Positions 22,801 through 34,130 of a stretch of 64,000 nt of DNA are shown in pieces. The position numbers were made by a program, and so were the translations under genes. The notes under the pieces were generated by a model. The model saw only the letters and a list, made by a program, of their open reading frames with translations, was not told where the DNA came from and ran no database searches. The DNA is from Andrena cerasifolii. Lineage: Eukaryota; Arthropoda; Insecta; Hymenoptera; Andrenidae. Numbering within the stretch: the first letter of the stretch is position 1; each line of letters starts with the position of its first letter. The DNA lies in contig NC_135121.1 in NCBI RefSeq assembly GCF_050908995.1, positions 8,494,001 through 8,558,000 of the forward strand, read 5' to 3'.

Positions 22801-25619
22801 CAAGAGGCTAATGGATTTAAAAAGACGGCCAGGATTCTAATTCCATGGCCCGACGAGCAGGCGCGTTTATCGCTACGGTTATGGTTAGTCGCGTTAATTT
22901 GTGGCCTGGCCAAATGACAGGGCCGAGCCAGTGATTCGAAAGTGATGGTTATCCCTGGAGCTCGAGGGACAGCTGGATTATTCGCGTTAATGGCGAGGAG
23001 GTTAGAGACCCAGCAGCGCCTAACTCACCATCTACCTAGAGACGAATGAATTCCTGGGGATGGACCGCGTGACACACCCTCGGCGATATTTCGGTACCTA
23101 CAACAGGGACGAGATGGTTGCGAGGAAAGATAGCGGGACGTCGAAAGCGAGACTGGGCAACGTCACGAGACCCGTGATCGGAGAAAGCGATGATGATTTC
23201 GTCGATGGAATCCGAGCCTTTCTATGCTCGAATCAGGAACGAGCGAGTGAACGATAGATCAGGATTATTCGAAGTCGGCCGGTTTCGTTGCCGACCCATT
23301 AGACGCCGGCAAACGGTCCCGTCACAATTACGCCCGGAGTCCTCGATGAAACGGGACTCCGGGATACCTGTAGAATCCTAGAGCGGAGGTGGAGCGGCTA
23401 GCAAGAAATTTATAGCCGCTAAGAGACAGGGTGTAATCATACGCGTCACCCCGTCAACCCTATAACCGTGATTTATCGTGGGAATTCTGAAAGACGTCCC
23501 GGAATTCCTGCAACGCTTATGGTCAAATGCCGTGGATTCCGTCCTGCGGCCACTTTCTGCCCGACGAACACGCGCACGCGTCAACGTAATTTTTCATATT
23601 TTATTGCGGCGCAGCGATCTCTGGCAGCCAGAACCTTCTAAGTCGGTGATAATCTGCTATTTTTCTATCAACGCGAAACCCCCCTTCGCTATCCATTGTT
23701 GGCGTTAGCCGTCGCGGGATATCCATTACGCTGCCATTATCATACCGAGTTACCCAACCGTCGATTGAACGTTTGCGCGTTACGAGCGAGCCTCGGCCGT
23801 GTAATTGAATTCGAGGAAAGTTCATGGCGGCGTGGCAGATAGGAGAGCGACGATCTGAATTCATCGAGGCGCTCGAAACCGCGTCATGAATTATTCCGGC
23901 CCCCCTGAAACTTTAATCACGGCCGATTCCGTGGTTCTGAGGAGAGCAATCGTCGCATCTGGAAACGAGCACGAGCTCGTCCCGCGAGCGGGGAGGCTCG
24001 TTTAAGTGGCATCAAGTGAGACGTCTCTTTTGAACGATCGCTCTGGCTAAATTGCGGGTTAACTTCGGGGTTCGCGTGTTAGCGACAGTCATGCCACGCG
24101 GTCGAGTCATGTAGCGGATGAAACCGTAGCGAAGAGGACGAGAGGTGGACGATTCGGCGTGATCCGAGACGCTGCGAGTTTATTTTTACGGGCTGCGCGC
24201 ATGCACGATTGTAAATTGGACCGTAATTCGGCCGGCCACGGATCCCTCATCGGCGCGATATCTGGCCCCCGTGTCCGCCACTGATTCATCTGTGTTAACA
24301 ACTGTCGTGCTTCCATTTCGCGGGCGGTTCGTTGAACCTTTTCGTCGGCCAATCTCTGGGATATTCTCAATTACAGTTGTGCTTCTTCGTTTTGCGGTCT
24401 GTCATCGACTTCGTAATTCGTTTGGAATCTTGCTCAACTAGGGATTACTTGACCCCGTACGATCCGCTGCGGCCAGCTCTTGCGCATCGTAGTTTCGAAG
24501 TTTCCAAGCGGACTTATCCCGCGCGACCGCAGCTTTCCATTTTATTAAACGGCCTGTCTGCGCGCATCCGCGGGACGACGCGGAACGAGTTTACGCGTGA
24601 ACTTGCTCGCGACCGCGCTTCAGCGTCCGAAGAATGCGCGCGGGAGTCGAGACAAGGATCTAGGCGTGGGCGTAACGCGGGATCCATCAGCCGCGGGAGG
24701 CATAGACGAGATTGCAGGCCGGATATAGATACATTCCCAATAACCCCATCGTATTGGGGTTGCGTCCTCGGTATAAATAAATCAATATAACCTGCTGCTA
24801 CTCTTAGACGCCGCCCTCTTTCGCCGTAAGGAAGTGACGTATGAGACTCGTATCCACGGAACGAGGGTTGAGGAGGCCACCCTGTTATTTCACAGTTAGG
24901 CTCGTCCTACCCCTCCTCGCGCCACCTTCAACCTTCTTCCACGCTGGAGTCTTCTCTATCCAGACCCGACCTCCGTCCCTAGCCCCGCTTCCAAGCGCGC
25001 ACGAGTCCCTCGGGAAGCTTTTGTCCTCGAGCTGTAAGCGACTTCCTGACAGGCCAAGTTTGCACCTGCTCTCCTTCTGCCGCCGCGCCGCTTGTATCTC
25101 TCTCCACCCGTTTCCTCGCCCGTCCTTCCCTGCTCCTCCTCATCCTTCCCTCCTCTTTCCCTCGTAACCTCCGTCTAACCTTAACACGTCGGTCCATACC
25201 ACCCACCGGCGTTACCAGAAGAAAATTTATTCGAGATGGGTATCCTCGATCTTTCTCTCCTCTCCGTTGCGCCTTCGTTCGAAGGTAATCCGTAGATCAG
25301 GGGATAAACCGGGCGTGTCGCACGTACGCCGGCCGAAATTATTTTCGAATAATCCTTTACGTCGGCACCTCGCGGTCGCCCGTCTCAATTACTATACAGC
25401 GTCGAGGGAGATGGACCTTGCGCTGGTTCCTTTGTTCAGGGGAGAGGACAAAGAATGCTTGGCGATGGCTTCGTTTACTTCGGTACAGTAGAGCGTCAAT
25501 TATCCGAACCTCGATTATCCGAACACCAGTGCTGCATCATCGCTATCCTCAGCGCTTCTTCGAACCAGTGTAGCGGTAGTTGATTGATTGACTTTTGCGT
25601 AATATAAATTAACGCAGTA

Positions 25620-26247
25620 GGGTAGACCGAGGCGAATCGGATCACTTTGTGTTTGACGGTAAAAAAATACTAGTCAAACATTAAAAAAACTAATTTTTTA
25701 TTATATATTCGTGACCAGTATGCCTTTGGCTTTAAGAATAATAACAGAAAATAAAGTCAAACTTAAAAATGTTTCTTCTGCAAACAAAAAACCAAAAAGT
25801 GAGAGATATCCGATTCGAAACTGAAATTTTCATAACAAAATCTTTAGAATCAACTTAAAAAAATCTAATTTAATGACAGTGAAGTCAAGTGACACTACTC
25901 AGCATACAGATCGGAAGGATATTGCCGGTTTTTAGCTGTCTACCAGCACAATTCTCGTGGCATCACTCTTCTCAAATAATCTTCTGAAAGTGGACAAATT
26001 CATTTTTCACCAGAGTAAATACCATCTTCTTAAGACCACTAATTTATTTATTTTTTCGTCATTTCTGTAAATTTAATTTTTATCAGAGATTCCATTTTTT
26101 TTTGGCGCCATGATCCCTGATTGCTCCTTTTTATGTACGTACTAACCATGTGTACGTAAACAATTATCATATTTATAATCATAAAAATACTCAAATGAAA
26201 ATAAAGAGTGATCCGATTCACCCCAAATAACGTGATCCGATTAGCCC
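25620..26247. mobile_element. Nested pogo-like element with GGGTAGACCGAGGC end
   Basis: Flanked by TA on both sides (25618-25619 and 26248-26249). The left end reads GGGTAGACCGAGGCGAATCG. The right end, reverse complemented, begins GGGCTAATCGGATCACG. The motif AATCGGATCAC occurs once inside the left end and twice inside the right end (with small variation), like transposase-binding repeats. The minus strand near the right end encodes a pogo-type transposase N-terminus (26048-26149). The left end belongs to the same terminal type as 4530 and 62276. Length 628 bp, internally deleted. Confidence 0.78.
26048..26149 (-). pseudogene. pogo-type transposase N-terminal fragment (psq-like HTH start)
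   Basis: The 33-codon frame begins MVSTYIKRSNQGSW and continues with RQKKMESLIK before a stop. The pattern M-V-x-x-Y-x-[KR]-[KR]-[ST]-N-[RQ]-G-S-W followed by an acidic/basic helix with M..AI is the start of the psq-type helix-turn-helix domain in pogo/Tigger and jerky-like transposases, which binds the transposon ends. The ATG lies about 100 bp inside the right terminus of the nested element and reads inward, exactly where a transposase should start. The frame then decays: the rest of the DNA-binding domain and the whole DDE domain are absent. This fragment ties the GGGNAGACCG-ended elements to the pogo group. Confidence 0.65.
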
Positions 26248-26447
26248 TATATATAGGTAAGTATTTCAAAGGGTGTAGATTACATAAACATTTTATGATA
26301 TAATAGTCTAAAATACATCAAATACTAAAATTGGACTCGATTATTCGAACAATTCGAATTTTCGAACCATCTCAGTCCCAAGCAGTTCGGATACTTGACG
26401 CTCTTTAGTTATTTCCGAGCTGTGAAATGTTTCTAATATTGTACTTA

Positions 26448-26877
26448 CAAGGGAAGATCCCAAACCTGAAAATTCAAAAAATTCTGAAACTTTGTAAATA
26501 TGTAGTGAATTTGCTTCCGATTATAACGCAATTTTTGTTTGCTGCCCAAATTCAATCTAAAGGGGTGTAATTGGCCCCTGAAAATCCGCTTATTTTCCGA
26601 ATTTGTGCTATAACTCGCGAACTGTAAAATAATTTTTTTACCAAATGATAGATCTAGTTAAAAGAAATAACATTTGTATTGAAACTTTTTTCTCTCTCTT
26701 ACAGTCTGCGAGTTATAACAGAAAATCGGAAAACAGCCGAATTTTCAGGGGTTAATTTCACCCCCTGCGAGTGAATTTGGGCAGCAAACAAAAGCTGCGT
26801 TGTAATCAGGAGGAAATCCCCCACTATTCACAGAGTTTCATAATTTTTTGAATTTTCGTGTTCGGGATCTTCCCTTG
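26448..26877. mobile_element. Complete foldback element, ends CAAGGGAAGATCCC
   Basis: The left end CAAGGGAAGATCCCAAAC and the right end (reverse complement CAAGGGAAGATCCCGAAC) are flanked by TTA on both sides (26445-26447 and 26878-26880). A 3-bp TTA duplication is compatible with PIF/Harbinger-type targeting (TWA). Complementarity between halves extends through segments such as GAAAATTCAAAAAATT and the TATAACTCGCGAACTGTAA palindrome. No coding frame is present. A truncated relative lies at 3779-4067. It is inserted 36 bp from the right end of the Tigger-like element. Confidence 0.8.
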
Positions 26878-26880
26878 TTA

Positions 26881-29244
26881 GAAGTTCAGATTGGACCCAG
26901 CAATCCCTCCACGCGAAATGACCGAGTAACGTAACAGAACGATCAGACGTTTCCACGACGGGCGTCTGGTGCGAGGTTCTCGATGTCGCTCGTGTTTTCC
27001 TTTCGCGGCCCGAAACGGTGTCTTTCTCGGCGGGGGGTGCCAGGGCGGCCGTTCGCAGATGTTCGAGACGCCAGGTGATTAATGACGCCCGATAAACGTA
27101 ATTTGTTGCGAGCCGCGGAGGACTCGTCGTCTCCCGCCTTCGTCTTTCGAATTCAAATTGATAAACAGAACGCGTAGTTTGTAATGGCCGGCTGTCGGAT
27201 GAGCCGGACGACTTCACTGACCGACCGGCATAGTAATTAATTTTAAGCAGCACGCCGCGCGATTTTCGCTATCTCGCCACCTTCCGTTCTCCAGCTGGCC
27301 GTAACAGGGACACCCTCGCCGCGGCGCGATTGCCCCTGTCCTTTCCTTTCTTTCTATCCGCGCAGCGTGGCGTGATAATTCAATTACGAAGCGTGTGCCC
27401 GCGACTCTCGCAGCCCAGCGATTTATCCGCGTCGAAAGCTCGGCGTTCCGAGCCTACGAACCGTGCCCGTCCTTCTGCCATGGCTCTCGGTTCGAGTCGT
27501 AAAAGAGTAATCGCGGTGATCTGGCATAATAGCACGCTGGATGGAGCATCGAAAGAGGCAGCCGGCAGTGGAGGCGGAGAGGGTGGCGTAAACGAGGCGG
27601 CTAACTACCACGAAATGAAAACGCAACGAGGTCGATACGACGGCGATAGCCGCGACACGCGTGCACGACCAAACGGACGCTATTAAGAGGAATAAAGATA
27701 ATCGCGCGAAACAAGCCGATCCGCTTCTGAGCGTATCGCGGGCAACGTAAACACGCGGAAGCGCGCCGGTTCTCCGGCGTGGACGCGGCTGACGAGCGGC
27801 AGAAACGGCCTGTCGCTCGAACGCGCGATTACCACTGAACGAGTAATGAAAACGGACCCCAAAGGAACCTGGTCACCGATGATAACATCGAACAAAGGTG
27901 TTAACGTAATTCAACGGGGACAGGTGAGAGCATCCGGCCCACGGTGCTCGCGCCACCGCGTCCGCGACTTCCTCCATAAAACGCAATTCCACAATTAACA
28001 CTCTTTCCCGCGGCGACAGTCGAATTTACATTGGCACTTAGCAGTGCCGCGGCAGCTCATTCGCTCAACTTTTATGCGCTAGACGAGAGGGAGAGAATAG
28101 GGGGAGGTCTCACCGAAGCGAAACGAAGGAAGCTAGCACGATATTTGGTTGGAAATTCTTGAATGTATTCCAGGATAAAAGAGAGTGCCTAACTCGCGAG
28201 CTTTCAATGTCGCCTTAATCCTTTTTCAAACGGAACTATCCTAGATATGCCCAACTGCTCGTAGGCGTACCTACGTGCAACATCTATTCTGGATTCGCGA
28301 GGCGAATACCATCGAAACCACGGTCGGTTTCCATTGTAACAACAAACGAAGGGTGAATTATCGTCGCGTCGACGGAAGAAAACGGGGCCGAGGGAAATTC
28401 TCCTCGGATCCGCGCGTCGGTTCCCTATCCGTATCCACGTCCGATTGTTCGCCGAGTTATAAACGTAGCCCGCAGCGGAGGCCGTTTGATCGATGGCAGC
28501 CAAAAGCCAGTCGGCGCAACCGGAGGAGGAGGGGAGGGACGAAGAGAAGAGCCGTGGAGGCCGGGGAGGTAGGAAGAGGGAAACGTGAACGAGGGAGGTC
28601 GAAACGGAACACAGAAGGTGGGCGAGTAGGTGGCTGGGCGGTCGGAGGTGGTCAGGAATCACGGTGTGACGTCAGCCCCCGTGACTCGTGACACGCGCTG
28701 GTTTAATTAGCGCTACAATGCCGAATCCGTGTGCATGTGCAGCCAGAAGGTGGAAACGCGACGGTGGAAAGAGAGGAGGAGACGGAGGACGTTGAAATCG
28801 GACGGCGGAGAGGACGCAAAGCCGGAGCAAACCACCACCGTGTGCCCTGTTCCCGGCCACGATTCTCTCTTCCTCTCTTTCTGGCACTCTGCCTGCCGAC
28901 CTACGACCCGCCCCCGGGACCCCGGGACCACGTTCTCCGAATTACCGGTCCCGTCGCTGCAACAGCGGTGCACTTAGCGTAAATTCAGGGCGAATCGACG
29001 GCGCTTGACGTCCCCTTTCCCAGACCCCTCAATTTCCTCCCCCGTCGCGTCGGCCCCGGCCCCGACCCCGGCCCTCCTTCCCTGGCAAGCGGCAGATCGC
29101 GTCTATATCTCGTTTATATACCGATCGTCGAGACGCTTTCCTCCTCCCTCGCTGCACCGGAATTAATGTTACGTGGAGAAACGAGGCGGCCTGGTCGCGA
29201 TGGACACACGGGGCTAGCCTCGATACTTTTAGAAAGGAACGCTT
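26881..29244. other. GC-rich intergenic or intronic DNA
   Basis: About 2.4 kb with no recognisable gene. The frames 26828-27253 minus and 28204-28691 on both strands have no domain. Contains a purine tract (about 28525-28640) and a pyrimidine stretch (about 28850-28900), with a CRE-like site between. Confidence 0.5.
28667..28674. promoter_or_regulatory. CRE-like TGACGTCA site
   Basis: Perfect TGACGTCA just after a 110-bp purine-rich tract. No gene start is visible next to it, so function is unproven. Confidence 0.3.
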
Positions 29245-29248
29245 TTAA

Positions 29249-29490
29249 GGTGAATGTCCCAATTTCTGCTCATTTAAGAGGTTACTCCTCAGAAAGAAGA
29301 TGTACAAAATTTGTTTGCGATCTAAATTTGCAGAGTAATTGATTAATTCTTTAATAATAAATCAACCAGTCGAAAACTATTTAAGAAAGATATTTCAAGA
29401 TGTTTAACTACTAGTAATTTGTTATTAAATATAATGCTCTAAATGTCCGTATTCCTGCTCACATAATATGTTCCCTTTTCAGGTTAAAAT
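29249..29490. mobile_element. Truncated copy of the GGTGAATGT TTAA element
   Basis: TTAA (29245-29248) is followed by GGTGAATGTCCCAATTTCTG, and the next 240 bp match the right end of the element at 9869-10616 in reverse orientation. The match breaks at about 29490, where LINE sequence begins. The other end of the element is not found after the LINE. Confidence 0.78.
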
Positions 29491-30303
29491 AAGTTACGAT
29501 TCATATCGCGTATATCCAACGGAAGAATATGTATATATCTCGACAAGAAAGACACAGTCCAATCTCTAATATCTAATTATAAAACTGTAACGATCGATAA
29601 TACGCAAGTACAAATAAGACCTCTAGTCGTGTCGTCGCAAAGAATTATACTGTCAAACGTCTCTCCTACTTACATCATGAAAGTATTGAGAAAATAATGA
29701 TACAAAATAATATCAGAGTAACTTCAAAATTAACGTCCCTGAGAGCCGGAATACAGGAACCAGGATTTAGCCACGTCCTAAGCTTTAGGAGACAAGTCTA
29801 CGTGAATCCAGAGGATGTCTGCAAAATCCCTGACTCCTTTACTATCTTACACGACGACACCCAGTACCGAATATTTGCATCCACGGACAAAGTCACCTGT
29901 TTTCTACGTAAGCAAAAAGGCCATATAGCGAGCCGATGCAGCAAAACTGGAAAATCTGTGCAAGATAACAATGTCACAGAGCCAACAAAACCTAGCCCCG
30001 TAGATGGCAAACAGGTAACAAATAATAATACCGACGCGAAACCTTCTACCATGGAAATAGAAGGCCCTTCAAATGTTTACAAACGACCATTATCATCAAC
30101 CACGGGAACCAAGTCTGACATCGACCACGACCCTGAAATTCTGGAAACAAGTAATCCAAACACTGATTATGTTAGCTGCCAAAACAATACAATAAGAACC
30201 ACCCAAAGTAAAAAACATTAACGTAGTCAATCGTTAACAACTGTGTCGCTAATAACCCAACTTAGAGGTTGATGCGACTTAAAATAACTAATTAAAAAAA
30301 AAA
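29491..30303 (+). mobile_element. Jockey-type LINE fragment, 5'-truncated, ORF1 only
   Basis: A retrotransposon remnant that starts abruptly inside ORF1 and ends in A10 (30294-30303). It holds the zinc-knuckle ORF1 but no reverse transcriptase. Only about 80 bp separate the ORF1 stop from the A-run, so ORF2 has been deleted or was never present in this copy. No clear target duplication was seen. Confidence 0.7.
29497..30221 (+). pseudogene. LINE ORF1 (gag-like, zinc knuckle), frameshifted
   Basis: Two overlapping frames make up one ORF1. The first (29497-29697) contains SRISNGRICIYLDKK, IRPLVVSSQRIILSN and ends at a stop. The second (effective from about 29688, ATG at 29697, stop at 30221) continues with NNIRVTSKLTSLRAGI, GFSHVLSFRRQVY and a CCHC-type knuckle. 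These are hallmarks of Jockey-superfamily ORF1 proteins, which bind the element RNA. One base has been gained or lost near 29680-29690. The knuckle reads CFLRKQKGHIASRC, so the second of the four zinc ligands is Arg instead of Cys. The tail is Asn/Thr/Pro-rich. Both defects say the copy is dead. Confidence 0.78.
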
Positions 30304-30409
30304 GATTCAGAAGCGATCGTTATACATATCAGTTGACTTTGAAAGACAGATAGAACACGCGCTGAGCACTGAAACAGCAGGTTTGTCAGATTCTGAGATT
30401 AAACATTAA

Positions 30410-31263
30410 GGAGGGAAGCCAGTGTGAAATTTTTTTCCGACTTTTGTTTTTGGGCATTTTCATAATATTTGGGGTCTCAGAAATATACCTGCACAATGGT
30501 GGAACTCGACAAATTCTTGCAGCTACGGAAGAGCTACTTGGAGCTCAGAATCGAGTGCAAGTAATTTGGTGTTAATCGTTCGAAAAGTTTATGCCCAAGA
30601 ATCCAAATATATCTAATAAGAGAGATTATAAGCTTATATATTGTTTATAACTAGGTAGAGAATCTCTGGCCACGACGAGACCGTATACAGTTGCGATTTT
30701 TGAGTTGCAGAAGATAATTTTTGTCAAAACTTTAAACGTAATTATCTCGGAACGGCACTTTTTAAACGGGCGGATTAATAACTCAGTCAATTTTTATCGG
30801 ATTCACTTGAAATGTTCAGGGAATATTTGTAATAAAATTATCTTCAGTTAAGCGTACAAATGTTTTGATCGAATTTAATTATAACATTGAAAAAACATGT
30901 TGATTTTTTATACCTTTTCTTCCAAAGTCCGCCATTTCTTTACAAATTAATATTTTTTTAAATCCATACGCTTAACCGAAGCTATTGTAATATACTTTAA
31001 GAAAGCGTTGGAATTTTTCAATTCAGAGCAAACGTTGGGAAGTTACAACCGCCCGTTTTGTCAATTTTTTTCGCAGAGCTCAATGTTATCATATGGTGTG
31101 GCCAGCCTACCCAAAAAAGTTTCAATCTAGAAGCATAAAGTATTAGTTAAATATATGTATTTTCAGTTGGTAAATAAGATTTTTCGTAAAAAGTTACATT
31201 TCGCTATAAAAGAATGCCTTGAAAAAAGCCTTTAGTTTTTAGACCGTCACAGTGGCTTCCCCC
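30410..31263. mobile_element. TTAA-flanked element with GG-starting ends
   Basis: TTAA lies on both sides (30406-30409 and 31264-31267). The left end GGAGGGAAGCCAGTGTGA and the right end (reverse complement GGGGGAAGCCACTGTGA) match apart from one inserted and one changed base. The 854-bp interior is AT-rich, has no long frame, and looks like a deletion derivative. Kolobok-type elements fit (TTAA, GG start), but no transposase is left to prove it. Confidence 0.78.
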
Positions 31264-31267
31264 TTAA

Positions 31268-32821
31268 TTACGTATCGCGATGCAGTGACGTGTCTCAATC
31301 ATTGTCTCGAGTGCAGAAACTAATTCTCGATAGTCGAGTGATACAAAGGACGCGGAGGGACAAGGGTTTTTCCTCGAACACGCGAAGGGCTCGCAGGCTG
31401 ACGTGGCTGCGCGCACGGGCGAGCATATGTCCCCGGCCAGCGCGACACACGGCCGAGATAGGAGAGATTTAAAATGTTGCGGCAGGTCGGGAGGACTAAA
31501 TGATGATAAACTATCTCGCCGGGTCCCAGTAGACTGACCCTGCGCACCGGCTTGAATTACAGCCGAGAAACAAAACAAAACCGCTCTCGTCGCTCGCCGC
31601 AGCTCCGGCGGGAACAAGTAAAACACATCAGCGCCGGAGCTGACCAAGACGCAAAACAACTGGGAACTCTGGTCGATCGTTTCCACGGATTTTCTGTTAC
31701 CGTACTTTCTTTCGAGGCATCGATCAACCGACCGTGAAAAGGATTGAAGACGCTACTGTGTATCCTTGGAGCGGAATCTTGTACTTAGAGGCTTTTAACT
31801 ATTTATAATAATTCGTGGGAATTTTGTGCGTGTTCAAAGACCAGTGGTTTACGCAGAAATTAGTGAATCTTCATGTGGGAGGAAGCAAGCATTTGATACA
31901 TAATTTGTAGGACCAATTGGTGTTCCACGAAAGATATCCAACCGTAATTAATGAGAAATGTGAATAGAGAGTACATGTATGTATCTGAAACGGAGGAGAG
32001 TGCAACAAACCTGCGAGTCATTAAGTTAAACTTACAAAAACCACAAGAGAAACGCGTCCAACCCAAATATTGTATTTGGCGGAATGCCCACTATAAATTT
32101 GGAGCAAGCGATGCAGAAAGCAGGCCAGTAATTAAAAACACAAATTACTTAAAACCCATTTGCACCTTTCTGCGCTCTACATGCTGCTGTATCGAATAGA
32201 GTAGACGAAAAATGGCCCCTTACAAAGTAACTCGAAATATCGATAGCCTGCATCGAACATGGTCAATACATCGCCATAAAGCTTCGCTCGCGCGATCATG
32301 GCCGTTACTTTTCTCTCTCTGTACGCTCGCTCGAATTCACGAACCCCCTCGGCCCTCCGTTGTCCCCCCCCCCTCTTTCTCCCGGATTATTAATTCCCTC
32401 GTTAAAATCCGACCCGCGGCGTCGCCACGGTTTGTTATTTACGAACGAAAATTGTAAATACGAGCGGTCCAGCGGGCGTATCGACGCGCGACCACTCCCG
32501 CGGCCGCGGGCAATTAATAATCGCATCGGAGCTAATTAAATCCGGAAAACATGCAAATGCACCGGTGTTTATATTTCAAAGGGACGAGCGATCGCGCTGC
32601 GTACAAACGCATGCATGACGGAAGAGGTGGGGCGAGGTGGAGGGGTCGGGACTGCCCAAGGGATTCGATTACGAATTGCCCATAAAAATGCATAAAACAC
32701 GATTACGCTCTATTAATGGCATTATTGCCAGCCCTTGGTCGAGGTGATAATCCTAGCAGCAAGAGCAATTCGAAAAACAATGAAGAATTTATAACCTATA
32801 ATCTAAGACTATATTGGTCAA
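31268..32821. other. Spacer without a recognised gene
   Basis: About 1.5 kb of mixed composition. No transposon ends, RNA gene or convincing exon were seen. Short frames only. Confidence 0.45.
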
Positions 32822-32947
32822 TATTCATATTCGCTACTTATTCTTAAGCAAATGCTTAAGCATGCGGCATCCTTTACTAGCTACTAGATTAGTAGAGGAT
32901 GCCGCATGCTTAGGCATTTGCTTAAGAATAAGTAGCGACTATGAATA
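32822..32947. repeat. 55-bp near-perfect hairpin
   Basis: The arms 32822-32876 and 32893-32947 are complementary over 55 bp with three mismatches, around a 16-nt loop. Weaker pairing continues for several bases outside. Each arm itself contains the palindrome CTTAAGCAAATGCTTAAG (or a one-base variant). It is too long and too perfect for a typical microRNA precursor. It could be a tiny foldback transposon, a recent inverted duplication or a hairpin-RNA locus. No target duplication was identified. Confidence 0.85.
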
Positions 32948-34130
32948 CCGGCCTATGCATCAAGAAAGCAGGAGGAAGCGTGTTGCTTGTCAGCATCAAT
33001 TCGCGCGGGAAACGCGTCACTCCTCTTGCACGATTGTTTCTCTATCTTCGAGCTCTTACGAGTCTTTAATATTAAGTAGCATAGGTAATGATTACTTACA
33101 GATGTTGACGAGAACACGGACGAACATCGATCGGACTACTAATCCCGGATATTCGTGAACTTCTCGAGCACTCGTAACGACACAAGAAACGCCATATTGA
33201 TCATTAAGTAAAAGTGAATATTGCGCGATGCCTATGCGTAAAGAGAGTCGATCGCGCCTTACTCGTGCTGCCAACTACTGGCCGGCGCGGTAACTATCCG
33301 CTGATCCAACCTGAGCGCCGCGTGTCGGCGAGTTATCCAACTATCGCGTTTCTTTGGCGACGTTCTTCGTTTCTCCCGGCGATCACGTGATTGTTGTTGT
33401 GAATGCTTAATCCGGCACTTCGCAATAAATTGTTTAAGCCAGGAAAAAGATGACCGGTGCGCATGGGAGGAGCGGGCGCAGTGGAAAGGCGATAGGATCG
33501 CAGGTAACCCCGGCAACGGGTTCACTTTTTTCCCGGGTAATTGCGTCGTTAGAGGCAGGGGCAATTAAGACGCAAGGAATCGAGCAACAATCACGTTTAC
33601 GAGGCTGCCGTTTTGCCACCGGTGTATTGATCCACGACGCTAGTGGTAGAAGGGAATGGTCGGTTAGTGGGTGGAGGGCGGGAAAAAGAGGAAAGAAAGA
33701 CGAACAGGGGAATGAGAACGCCTAGCATAAAGCTACAACGACAATGTTTCCTTCGGATTGAGACCTACCAGTATTTGTCGATTAAAGAATTCTGCAAATC
33801 ATTTAGGCTTGACTATGTTTATGTATATTTAACTGGGTTCTTGAAACCAATATTGAGTAAAACATTGGATGTCATATAATCTTCGCTAGCCATCTTGGGG
33901 AAATCGATTAGCAGCGATGGTCAGTCGTGTCGATCTTATCGACGCTTGAGCGAAGCGATATTTGCGAACGTGAGGTTAGGTGTATTGTCGGTATGTAAGA
34001 TGGCAGTTTTAGTGTATAGAATATGAGAAAATCACGGGGAAAGTTTAAACGATCGTATTGACCCTGCCATATGCAATTTGCTCTTCCTATAATCGAAATA
34101 CACACTTGGGAGTCTTTCTAGGTGCTTACA
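32948..34130. other. Spacer without a recognised gene
   Basis: About 1.2 kb. The frames at 33259-33725 lie antiparallel on both strands without domains. 33740-34130 is AT-richer but shows no ends. Confidence 0.45.

Larger units (their letters stand above)
16978..25483. other. 8.5 kb region without a recognised gene
   Basis: Mostly CpG-rich sequence with chance frames on both strands (such as 17581-18018 minus, 19855-20304 plus, 21043-21393 minus and 24332-24790 plus) and no domain in any. It contains a possible lone TTAA-type transposon end, two RFX-like sites, a CRE-like site and purine/pyrimidine tracts, listed separately. A pyrimidine-rich stretch covers about 25065-25185. Confidence 0.5.
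25486..26408. mobile_element. pogo/Tigger-like element (outer), interrupted by a second element
   Basis: The left end CAGTAGAGCGTCAATTATCC follows TA (25484-25485). The right end, reverse complemented, begins CTAAAGAGCGTCAAGTATCC (about 26389-26408). Both ends carry further ATTATCCGAAC / ATTATTCGAAC type repeats inside, as Tigger/pogo ends do. The right TA flank is one base off, so the last position is approximate. Its own sequence is only about 290 bp. The rest is a nested element at 25620-26247. Confidence 0.75.

Noticed and set aside
24107..24370. Minus-strand frame with a helix-like glutamate/arginine-rich stretch
   Set aside because: Non-ATG start, no recognisable family, and the frame is short.
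32822..32947. Possible microRNA precursor
   Set aside because: The stem is too long and too perfect, without the bulges of a typical insect microRNA hairpin. No known microRNA was recognised in it.
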